DNA of 13,814 nt. Source: Pelagibacteraceae bacterium BACL5 MAG-120820-bin39. GTDB taxonomy: Bacteria > Pseudomonadota > Alphaproteobacteria > Pelagibacterales > Pelagibacteraceae. Below, piece after piece: positions 7,683 to 13,633 of this stretch. Both the position numbers and the translations under genes were made by a program. Under the pieces are notes generated by a model. That model was not told the DNA's origin, did not search any database, and saw only the letters and a program-made list of their open reading frames with translations. The stretch is from NCBI GenBank assembly GCA_001438335.1, contig LIBV01000018.1, forward strand, positions 1 to 13,814, in the 5' to 3' direction. The first letter of the stretch is position 1, and every line of letters starts with the position of its first letter.

Positions 7683-8333
7683 ATGACATTTTGCCTTAAT
7701 TCAACAATTATTAAACCAGAAAATGGTAATCCAATCAAAAATGCAGTTGTACTATTACATGGTTATGGTGGTGATGGTAAAGACATTAGTATCTTATCAG
7801 TTAGCTGGAAAAGACATTTACCTAATACTATTTTTCTTTGCCCTGATGGTCATGAACAATGCTCTATTAATCCGAATGGCTATCAATGGTTTGATTTAAC
7901 TAATGATGATTCAAAATATATTTTAGTTGAGTCTAAAAAAGCTGAAATAAAACTTAGACAATATATTGAGGAGATTAAAAAGGAGTATAATTTATCTAAT
8001 AATCAAATATGCATATCAGGCTTTAGCCAAGGTTGTATGATGTCTATTAATTTAGGTTTGACTGCTAGTTCGGAATTTATGTGTATATTAGGATTTTCTG
8101 GAAAAATAATTAATCAAGAAGATTTGAGATTGAGAAAAAAATCATCAACGGATACTCTTTTAATTCATGGAGACCTAGATGATATTGTTTCACCTACTTT
8201 TTTACTAGAAGCAAAAGATTTTTTTATTAGAAATAATATTAATATAGAGACTCATTTAATAAAAAATTGTGGACATCATATTCCTATTGAAGCTTCAAGT
8301 ATAGCTCTAAATTATATTCTAAAAAAATTTTAA
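7683..8333 (+). CDS. Phospholipase/carboxylesterase-family alpha/beta hydrolase
   Basis: Cytosolic serine esterase of the phospholipase/carboxylesterase (acyl-protein thioesterase-like) family; natural substrate unknown. The 216-residue length fits. The oxyanion-hole motif HGYGGDGKD is at 26-34, the nucleophile elbow GFSQG (113-117) has Ser115, the acid is probably Asp166 in HGDLDD, and the catalytic His is His198 in CGHHIP. No signal peptide. ATG at 7683; the upstream sequence has no clear Shine-Dalgarno site. It is followed 48 bp later by the HNH endonuclease gene on the same strand, possibly in one transcript. Confidence 0.88.
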   Translation: MTFCLNSTIIKPENGNPIKNAVVLLHGYGGDGKDISILSVSWKRHLPNTIFLCPDGHEQCSINPNGYQWFDLTNDDSKYILVESKKAEIKLRQYIEEIKKEYNLSNNQICISGFSQGCMMSINLGLTASSEFMCILGFSGKIINQEDLRLRKKSSTDTLLIHGDLDDIVSPTFLLEAKDFFIRNNINIETHLIKNCGHHIPIEASSIALNYILKKF

Positions 8334-8364
8334 TTATTGGTTATTATTGATATAGTTTTCTAAT

Positions 8365-8377
8365 TAAGTTAAACTTA
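8365..8377. repeat. Short palindrome before the HNH gene
   Basis: TAAGTT (8365-8370) and its exact complement AACTTA (8372-8377) flank a single A, ending 4 bp before the HNH-gene ATG. It could be an operator or a chance AT-rich palindrome. Confidence 0.3.
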
Positions 8378-8381
8378 GTCA

Positions 8382-8951
8382 ATGAACAATTTTTTAGAAC
8401 AAAATATCTCATTAGAAAAATGTCCTGCACTAGTTTTAAATGCAGACTATAGACCACTAAGTTATTACCCTTTATCTTTATGGTCTTGGCAAGATACTAT
8501 AAAATCTGTTTTTTTAGATAGAGTTACCATTGTAAGCAATTATGATAGAGTAGTTAGAAGCCCATCTTTTGAAATGCAATTGCCAAGCGTTATAGCTTTA
8601 AAAAGTTATATAGCGCCTCAGTCGAAACCAAGTTTTACAAGATTTAATGTTTTTTTAAGAGACAAGTTTTCATGCCAATATTGTGGAAGCAATCATGAAC
8701 TTACTTTTGATCATTTACTTCCAAGATCTAAAGGTGGAGAGACTAATTGGCAAAATGTTGTTACAGCTTGTTCTGATTGTAATGTAAAAAAAGGTGGAAA
8801 ATTATTAAAATTCTCTGGTATGAGTTTAAATCAACTTCCATATCAACCATCTACAGAGGATCTTCACAGAAATGGTAAAAATTTTCCCCCAAACTTTCTG
8901 CATAAGAGCTGGATGGACTATTTATATTGGGATGTAGAATTAGAATCTTAA
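8382..8951 (+). CDS. HNH endonuclease family protein
   Basis: A 189-residue predicted metal-dependent nuclease. The HNH domain occupies about residues 90-142: zinc-binding CQYC (98-101), the catalytic DH pair (110-111) in TFDHLLPRSKGG, Asn125 in NWQNVV, and the second zinc pair CSDC (130-133) followed by NVKKGG. The N-terminal region (LVLNADYRPLSYYPLSLWSW) and the C-terminal LPYQP segment mark a widespread chromosomal HNH subfamily in alphaproteobacteria, of unknown physiological role and not obviously mobile. Nothing nearby suggests a homing element or a restriction system. It ends 7 bp before the convergent coq7. Confidence 0.88.
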   Translation: MNNFLEQNISLEKCPALVLNADYRPLSYYPLSLWSWQDTIKSVFLDRVTIVSNYDRVVRSPSFEMQLPSVIALKSYIAPQSKPSFTRFNVFLRDKFSCQYCGSNHELTFDHLLPRSKGGETNWQNVVTACSDCNVKKGGKLLKFSGMSLNQLPYQPSTEDLHRNGKNFPPNFLHKSWMDYLYWDVELES

Positions 8952-8958
8952 TTTAAAT

Positions 8959-9492
8959 TTATATTTTTTCTGAAATATTAATTGCTATTTTTGAACCTGT
9001 TTTAATGATTTTATCAAGTATTGCGTAAGCACCTTTTTTTGTAGCCCCTTTTTCATAAGCAATATCTTTATGAAGAAGTTCATCATTTCTAAATTTAATT
9101 ATTTTTGATTTTAATTTTTTCTCATTAGAGCCTAATTGATTAATTTGATTTAAATAATGTTTATCTATTACTTCTTCAACAGAAGCAGTACATAGCATGG
9201 CTGCTTTTTTTCCTAAGAGCGTTGATCCAAAACCAAGGCCAACACCTAAAAGATCCCACAAAGGCAAAAATTTAGTAGGTTTTATATTTCTTTTTTTAAT
9301 TTCATTTTCAAAAAACTCACAGTGTTCTTTTTCATGAACTTTCATTTCCTCTATAGTTTTTTTTAAACTTTCATCTTTAACCAAAGTGTTTAAAGCAAGT
9401 AGTTGTCCTTCATAAATTTTAACTGCTCCTCTTTCACCGGCGTGATCAACTCTTATAAATTCTTCAACTTTATTATTATTTATTTTTTTCAT
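8959..9492 (-). CDS. coq7: Ubiquinone biosynthesis hydroxylase Coq7 (demethoxyubiquinone monooxygenase)
   Basis: Carboxylate-bridged di-iron monooxygenase that adds the C6 hydroxyl in ubiquinone synthesis at the inner membrane. The 177-residue product is the compact one-domain form. Iron ligands are readable: E20 in RVDHAGERGAV, the first ExxH at E54/H57 (HEKEH), a Glu of the central SVEEVIDKHY helix (106/107), and the second ExxH at E138/H141 (DELLH). ATG at 9492 lies within the end of dsbB (17-bp overlap), so it is the third gene of the minus-strand VTT-dsbB-coq7 operon. Confidence 0.94.
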   Translation of the reverse strand: MKKINNNKVEEFIRVDHAGERGAVKIYEGQLLALNTLVKDESLKKTIEEMKVHEKEHCEFFENEIKKRNIKPTKFLPLWDLLGVGLGFGSTLLGKKAAMLCTASVEEVIDKHYLNQINQLGSNEKKLKSKIIKFRNDELLHKDIAYEKGATKKGAYAILDKIIKTGSKIAINISEKI

Positions 9493-9961
9493 AATTTAAA
9501 AAATTTTTAGCTAAAATTCCTGTAATTAAAAGCGATATAAAAATGTTAAATGTAGTCAAAGATAATCCAAACAACTTAAATGTCACATCTTTACAGCTAA
9601 CAGTTTTTTTTTGTAGTTCTTTTAACAATTCGTCTTTTGATAAAATTTTAGACCCATTTTGTAAATCACATACTAGAGACTCTTTAATATAGCCTTGTTC
9701 TATTCCAAAATGATAAATTGAAACAATAAAAGAAAAAACAAACACTAATATTAGCAGCATAATAAGTATTTTTTCAAATTGCTTAAATTTGTAAATTAAA
9801 AAAATAATAATAATTGATAGAGCGTAAGGTATTCTTTCGATTAGACAAAGATTACATGGTTGATGACCAAGAATATATTCAATAAAATATGCCGAAATTA
9901 AAGCAATAATACTAATAAAAAAAACTAGTAATAAAGTATTATTTTTATTTAATTTATCCAT
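9476..9961 (-). CDS. dsbB: DsbB-family disulfide bond formation protein
   Basis: Inner-membrane protein that reoxidises DsbA-type oxidases by passing electrons to quinone. The 161 residues form four hydrophobic helices (about 9-28, 44-58, 66-85, 135-151). The first periplasmic pair is C36/C39 in HQPCNLCLIERIPY, and the second loop has C98 and C123, so all four redox cysteines are present. It overlaps the upstream VTT gene by 8 bp and the downstream coq7 by 17 bp. Its need for ubiquinone makes a shared operon with coq7 functionally sensible (inference). Confidence 0.9.
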   Translation of the reverse strand: MDKLNKNNTLLLVFFISIIALISAYFIEYILGHQPCNLCLIERIPYALSIIIIFLIYKFKQFEKILIMLLILVFVFSFIVSIYHFGIEQGYIKESLVCDLQNGSKILSKDELLKELQKKTVSCKDVTFKLFGLSLTTFNIFISLLITGILAKNFLNYEKNK

Positions 9962-10559
9962 GAGGTTTAAATATTAAATATAAAATTGTCGCTATTAAGA
10001 TAATAATTATTCCAATTATAGTAAACCATTTCGATCCATGATTTTCCATGAAGTTATCAAATAAATAACCAAACTTGTAGCTAAGGTAAGAAATTATAAA
10101 AAATCTTAAGCTTCTTGAAATTAAACTTACTAAAATAAAAACAGGTAAGTTAAAGCTTATTAAACCACTTGCTATTGTAAAAACTTTATAAGGGAGTGGT
10201 GTAAAACCAGCTAAAAAAAGTATTCCAAACCATGCAAAAAATCCCTCATTGATAATGAGACTAGCTTTTAAATTAGTGACTTTTTCTTCATAGCCGTAAA
10301 ATTGTATAACATTCATCGCTAAATCGAAAAATATTGCACCCAGCATGTAACCAAAAATTCCACCTAGAACTGAAAAAATTGAGGCAATTAAAAAAATTCT
10401 AAAAAAATTCTTTCGTTTGGCTATAACCATAGGAATAATCATGACATCAGGCGGTATAGGAAAAAAAGAACTTTCTGCAAAAGACACTAAGCCTAGAAAA
10501 AAATTTGACTTTCTATGTCCCGCTAAATTTAAACATTTTTTATAAAGTGATTTAAACAT
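9954..10559 (-). CDS. VTT-domain (DedA/YqaA-like) membrane protein
   Basis: A 201-residue inner-membrane protein of the VTT/SNARE-associated (DedA superfamily) group, closest in look to YqaA. The signature region is SFAESSFFPIPPDVMIIPMVIAKR (residues about 27-50, broken here by a Pro-rich re-entrant loop). A glycine-rich helix pair (SVLGGIFGYMLG) and a second re-entrant motif LAGFTPLPYKVFTIASG follow. DedA-superfamily proteins have been linked to lipid scrambling and envelope homeostasis; the role of this member is unknown. First gene of the minus-strand operon with dsbB and coq7, 60 bp from the divergent tRNA-Leu. Confidence 0.85.
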   Translation of the reverse strand: MFKSLYKKCLNLAGHRKSNFFLGLVSFAESSFFPIPPDVMIIPMVIAKRKNFFRIFLIASIFSVLGGIFGYMLGAIFFDLAMNVIQFYGYEEKVTNLKASLIINEGFFAWFGILFLAGFTPLPYKVFTIASGLISFNLPVFILVSLISRSLRFFIISYLSYKFGYLFDNFMENHGSKWFTIIGIIIILIATILYLIFKPHG

Positions 10560-10600
10560 TTTTAGGTTTTAATATAAAACTAGTTCTTATACTATTTAAT

Positions 10601-10606
10601 TATAAT
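10601..10606 (+). promoter_or_regulatory. Candidate tRNA-Leu -10 element (TATAAT)
   Basis: A consensus TATAAT ends 13 bp before the tRNA 5' end, a good distance for a promoter giving a short precursor. No convincing -35 hexamer lies 16-18 bp upstream. A second -10-like TATACT occurs at 10588-10593. The 60-bp spacer must also hold the promoter of the divergent VTT operon. Confidence 0.35.
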
Positions 10607-10619
10607 TATTAAAACAATT

Positions 10620-10704
10620 GGGCGAATGGCGGAACTGGTAGACGCGCACGACTCAAAATCGTGTTTCGCAAGAAGTGAGAGTTCGATTCTCTCTTCGCCC
10701 ACCA
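10620..10704 (+). tRNA. tRNA-Leu (anticodon CAA)
   Basis: An 85-nt class II tRNA. The acceptor stem GGGCGAA (10620-10626) pairs with TTCGCCC (10694-10700), followed by discriminator A and an encoded CCA (10702-10704). The D arm contains AACTGGTAGACG. The anticodon stem CACGA/TCGTG encloses the loop CTCAAAA, so the anticodon is CAA (10654-10656), reading UUG. A long variable arm with a TTC-GCAA-GAA mini-hairpin and the T arm GAGAG-TTCGATT-CTCTC complete the cloverleaf. The long variable arm and anticodon agree on leucine. Confidence 0.97.
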
Positions 10705-10710
10705 AAAAAA

Positions 10711-12417
10711 ATGAACTTTAAAAAATATAATAATCTTCTGGAACTCTTCTATAATCAATTTGAAAATCAAAAAAGTAACAATCAATTCTTAACATCATTA
10801 AAAAATCCTACTAAAGATACTTATTCTTGGAGCGAAACGTATTCTAATATTGTTAAGCTGTCTGAGTTTTTAAATAGTAAAATATTAGCAAAAGATAGAT
10901 GTTTGTTAGTTTCTGAGAACAGACCTGAATGGATGATAAGTGACTTAGCAATTATGCTGTCTCAAGGGATTACGGTTCCAGCCTACACAACATATACCGA
11001 AAGAGATTATGAATATTTAATAAACGATTGTAAGCCTTCAATAATCTTTGCTTCAGATCAAGCTCAATTAGATAAATTAATTAATATTGTAAGAAAAACA
11101 AACTTTATAAAAACAGTAATTACATTTGAAGAAGTTAAAAACTATGATGATGTTGAGATCATAAATATTAAAAATATTTTTGGTAAAAGTGATTTTAATG
11201 AAAAAAATTTTTTTAACTTAGATATAAAAAGAAATGATATTGCCTGTATAATTTACACTTCAGGCACACAAGGTAATCCAAAAGGAGTAATGCTAAGCCA
11301 TGGTGGTATTTTAAATAACTGTGAAGGAGCATATAAACTTTTGCAGGAATTTATTTCTCTTAATCCTAAGTTTTTAACATGGTTACCGTTGTCTCATTCA
11401 TATGAACACACAGTACAGTTTGTTCAAATTGCTGTTGCAGCAAAAGTTTTTTATGCAGAAAGTATTGATAAATTAATTAAAAATATGAACGATTGTAATC
11501 CAGAAATAATGACTGCTGTGCCAAGATTTTATCAAAATCTTTTCCAAAAAATTAACTCTAATTTTAATAAGACTACTGGTTTTAAAAAATTTTTAATTAA
11601 TAAAACAGTAGAACTGGGAAAAAAAATAATACAAAAAAAAAAATTATCAACAGCGGATAAAATTATTAATTTTTTATGTAATAAATTAGTAAGAAAAAAA
11701 ATTAAATCTCAGTTTGGAGGATCTCTAAAAGCCTTTATCTCTGGAGGTGGAGCATTAGATTATGAGGTTGGTACTTTCTTAAACGCCATTGGTCTACCAA
11801 CTTTACAGGGCTATGGTTTGACAGAGACATCACCGGTGGTTAGCTGCAATCCAATTTCAGATATTAGAATTGAAACTGTTGGCCCACCCTTTGAGGGAAA
11901 TTCTGTAAAAATAGCAAACGATGGAGAAATATTAGTAAAAGGTGAGAATGTAATGTTAGGGTATTGGAACAACGAAGAAGAGACTAAAAAAGTATTAATT
12001 GATGGATGGTTGTCTACTGGAGATATTGGTCACTTTGAAGAGGGTTATTTAAAAATTACTGATAGAAAAAAAGATATTTTAATAACTCCAGGAGGAGATA
12101 ACATTTCACCTGTTAAATTAGAAAATGATTTAGTTAAAATTGATTTTGTAGAGCAAGCATTAGTTTATGGGGACAATAAACCTTATTTAGTTGCTCTATT
12201 AGTTCTTGCTAAAGACAAAAAAGATTTAACTAATGAAGTTATTCAAAATGAAATTGATAAAATAAATAAAAATTTATCTATAATAGAAAAAATAAAAAAA
12301 TTTTTTATAATTTCAGAACAATTTACAATTGAAAATGAAATGTTAACACCCACACTCAAACTAAAAAGATATAAAATAATTAAAAAATATAAAGATGACT
12401 TTGAAAAACTTTATTAA
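10711..12417 (+). CDS. Long-chain fatty-acid-CoA ligase (AMP-forming)
   Basis: Adenylate-forming enzyme that activates fatty acids to acyl-CoA for beta-oxidation or lipid synthesis. From ATG 10711 it has 568 residues. Motifs are the P-loop YTSGTQGNPKG (182-192), ISGGGALD (343-350), GYGLTETSP (367-375), STGD (435-438), DRKKDILITPGGDNISP (451-467) and a C-terminal TPTLKLKR holding the conserved lysine region. The family resembles FadD/FAA-type long-chain synthetases; exact chain length is not readable. An in-frame extension to 10675 would start inside the tRNA T arm and gives a spurious RVRFSLRPP leader, so it is rejected. Only six A bases separate the tRNA CCA from the ATG, and no separate promoter or Shine-Dalgarno site can fit there. 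Confidence 0.92.
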   Translation: MNFKKYNNLLELFYNQFENQKSNNQFLTSLKNPTKDTYSWSETYSNIVKLSEFLNSKILAKDRCLLVSENRPEWMISDLAIMLSQGITVPAYTTYTERDYEYLINDCKPSIIFASDQAQLDKLINIVRKTNFIKTVITFEEVKNYDDVEIINIKNIFGKSDFNEKNFFNLDIKRNDIACIIYTSGTQGNPKGVMLSHGGILNNCEGAYKLLQEFISLNPKFLTWLPLSHSYEHTVQFVQIAVAAKVFYAESIDKLIKNMNDCNPEIMTAVPRFYQNLFQKINSNFNKTTGFKKFLINKTVELGKKIIQKKKLSTADKIINFLCNKLVRKKIKSQFGGSLKAFISGGGALDYEVGTFLNAIGLPTLQGYGLTETSPVVSCNPISDIRIETVGPPFEGNSVKIANDGEILVKGENVMLGYWNNEEETKKVLIDGWLSTGDIGHFEEGYLKITDRKKDILITPGGDNISPVKLENDLVKIDFVEQALVYGDNKPYLVALLVLAKDKKDLTNEVIQNEIDKINKNLSIIEKIKKFFIISEQFTIENEMLTPTLKLKRYKIIKKYKDDFEKLY

Positions 12418-12433
12418 GTTTGTTTTTAAACTT
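12416..12433 (+). terminator. Weak AT-rich hairpin after the acyl-CoA ligase gene
   Basis: AAGTTT (12416-12421) and AAACTT (12428-12433) form a 6-bp stem with a T-rich loop that starts inside the stop codon. There is no T tract after it, so termination here is doubtful. Read-through into the following mini-gene cannot be excluded. Confidence 0.2.
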
Positions 12434-12534
12434 GATTATAATACCCGTAAACATTAACTTTTTTTCATAAAAAAAATTTAAATTAAAAAAAATAAAAAAT
12501 TTTTTTTTAAGAAATTTGGCTTTTAATTAAAGAA

Positions 12535-12563
12535 TTGACATCACTTACATAAAAAAATAAAAA
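12535..12563 (+). promoter_or_regulatory. Promoter of the 22-aa basic peptide gene
   Basis: A perfect -35 hexamer TTGACA (12535-12540) is followed after 17 bp by a -10-like TAAAAA (12558-12563). It is the best -35 in the window. The expected transcription start near 12570 falls just before the leader hairpin. The 117 bp between the acyl-CoA ligase stop and this promoter are long A and T runs with no recognisable gene. Confidence 0.6.
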
Positions 12564-12572
12564 TAACTTAAG

Positions 12573-12593
12573 AACGAATCAATTTGATTCGTT
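12573..12593 (+). promoter_or_regulatory. 5' leader hairpin of the basic peptide mRNA
   Basis: AACGAATCAA (12573-12582) and its exact complement TTGATTCGTT (12584-12593) flank one T. As RNA this gives about 8 bp of stem with a 5-nt loop, placed at the predicted 5' end of the transcript. It could stabilise the mRNA or serve as a regulatory site. The segment ACGAATC is also complementary to the loop of the downstream terminator. Confidence 0.7.
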
Positions 12594-12603
12594 AAACTAA
12601 AAA

Positions 12604-12609
12604 AGGGAG
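12604..12609 (+). promoter_or_regulatory. Strong Shine-Dalgarno site of the basic peptide gene
   Basis: AGGGAG, 6 nt before the ATG at 12616. Most genes in this window lack any clear ribosome site, so its presence argues that the tiny ORF is truly and strongly translated. Confidence 0.7.
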
Positions 12610-12615
12610 CTAAAG

Positions 12616-12684
12616 ATGCCTAAGAAAAAAGCTGCAAAGAAAACTAAGAAAAAAGCTAAGAAAGCTAAAAAAAGAAGAAGATAG
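12616..12684 (+). CDS. 22-residue lysine/arginine-rich peptide
   Basis: ATG at 12616 to TAG at 12682-12684. The product has 22 residues: 12 Lys, 3 Arg, 4 Ala, and one each of Met, Pro and Thr. It opens MPKKKAAKKTKKK and closes with three arginines. It has no hydrophobic residue after Met1, so it is not a membrane or secreted peptide. The composition resembles histone-H1-type tails, suggesting nucleic-acid or ribosome binding (inference only). The coding sequence is a near-repeat: AAGAAAAAAGCT occurs at 12622-12633 and 12646-12657. Support for a real gene comes from its own promoter, leader hairpin, Shine-Dalgarno site and a strong terminator 20 nt downstream. I do not recognise a named family. 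An alternative is a small RNA with a fortuitous ORF. Confidence 0.72.
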   Translation: MPKKKAAKKTKKKAKKAKKRRR

Positions 12685-12703
12685 TAACTTAGTATTCTTT
12701 ATT

Positions 12704-12747
12704 AAAAACGCTTCTCATAACGATTCGTGTGAGAGGCGTTTTTTTTT
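12704..12747 (+). terminator. Strong intrinsic terminator after the basic peptide gene
   Basis: The arm AACGCTTCTCA (12707-12717) pairs with TGAGAGGCGTT (12730-12740) through one T-G wobble, and flanking A and T runs extend the stem. Nine T bases follow (12739-12747). The 12-nt loop contains ACGATTCGT, which can fold back further. It is the only GC-rich terminator in the window. Read on the minus strand, the same stem is followed by five T bases, so it can also end the converging carD transcript, whose stop codon touches it at 12746. Confidence 0.9.
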
Positions 12748-13633
12748 ATTCGTCTAATGGCTCTTCAGCCTCAGTTTCAGTGATTGGTTCTTCATCCGGT
12801 AAATCTACAGTAGGAGATTTAGGAGTTGTTGCAGGAGCTTTAGCTTGTACCTCTAAATTTCTTTTTAAGGCTTTATCTAATTTTTTTTGTGTATCCTCTA
12901 AAGATACATTTAAAACTATTTGGAATTCAGACAATATTCTTTCATAGGCTTTTTCAAATAATTGTCTCTCACTGTAAGATTGATCAACCATTAAGTCATC
13001 ACCTTTATTTAAGTCTCTTACAACTTCAGCTAGCTCATATATTTTCCCTGAGGAAATTTTAGCTTCATATTCTTGAGCTCGTCTACTCCACATAGATCTT
13101 TTAATTCTTGGCTTACTTTTTAAGATAGAGATACATTTATTGACTTGATTTATTGTTGCTAAAGGTCTTAGATTTGATTGCTTATTTACAGGGACCATTC
13201 CATTAGCTTTATCTTTTTCAAATCTAATCACGTAAGTTTCAACGTCGATTCCTCCAATATTAATTTTTTTAAATTCTGTAATTTGTCCAACACCATGTTT
13301 AGGATAAACAACAAAATCTTTAATTTTGTATTCTCTTTTTTCTGTTTCCTGTTTTTTTACTTTTTTAATTTCTGGTTTAACTTCGTTACTTTTAGAAATT
13401 CTCAAATTATCTGTTTTTATTTCAACATTTTCGTCTATTGGCTTTGCAGATTTTTTAATTGAGGTTTTTTTTGATTTAATACTTTTTGTAATAGTTACTT
13501 TTTTTGTAACTACTTTTTTTACCTTAGCTGGTTTTTTTACAGCTTTTTCTTTAACTTTTTTGGGTGATTTGGTTTTAAAGATTTTCTTTAAAATATTTTT
13601 CGTACTTATTTTGCTCATTTTTAAATTTTTCAT
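12746..13633 (-). CDS. carD: CarD-family transcriptional regulator with lysine-rich N-terminal extension
   Basis: CarD proteins bind the RNA polymerase beta subunit and stabilise open promoter complexes, often at rRNA promoters. From ATG 13633 the product has 295 residues. Residues 1-100 are a low-complexity, Lys/Ser/Thr/Val-rich basic extension. The CarD domain proper runs from about 102 to 265: an RNAP-interacting beta domain with VVYPKHGVGQITEF and MVPVN, then a helical domain with MWSRRAQEYEAKISSG, LAEVVRDL and SYSERQLFEKA. An acidic tail (PDEEPITETEAEEPLDE) ends it. ATG 13618 or GTG 13660 are alternative starts; none has a Shine-Dalgarno site. Every option overlaps the end of fdxA (by about 44, 59 or 86 bp). 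carD following fdxA is common in alphaproteobacteria. Confidence 0.85.
   Translation of the reverse strand: MKNLKMSKISTKNILKKIFKTKSPKKVKEKAVKKPAKVKKVVTKKVTITKSIKSKKTSIKKSAKPIDENVEIKTDNLRISKSNEVKPEIKKVKKQETEKREYKIKDFVVYPKHGVGQITEFKKINIGGIDVETYVIRFEKDKANGMVPVNKQSNLRPLATINQVNKCISILKSKPRIKRSMWSRRAQEYEAKISSGKIYELAEVVRDLNKGDDLMVDQSYSERQLFEKAYERILSEFQIVLNVSLEDTQKKLDKALKRNLEVQAKAPATTPKSPTVDLPDEEPITETEAEEPLDE

Noticed and set aside
8382..8951. HNH gene as part of a mobile intron or defence system
   Set aside because: Composition matches neighbours, no intron or terminal repeats, no restriction partner, and the subfamily is a common chromosomal one.
10675..10710. N-terminal extension of the acyl-CoA ligase starting inside the tRNA
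   Set aside because: The extra residues are a translation of the tRNA T arm and acceptor stem (RVRFSLRPP), a common annotation artefact. The family-like start is ATG 10711.
12464..12530. Long A and T runs before the mini-gene as a possible structured element
   Set aside because: The A-run/T-run complementarity is trivial for low-complexity AT DNA and gives no specific fold.
12729..12947. Plus-strand ORF of 72 codons starting in the terminator
   Set aside because: Antisense to the carD C-terminus and begins inside the terminator stem; no ribosome site.
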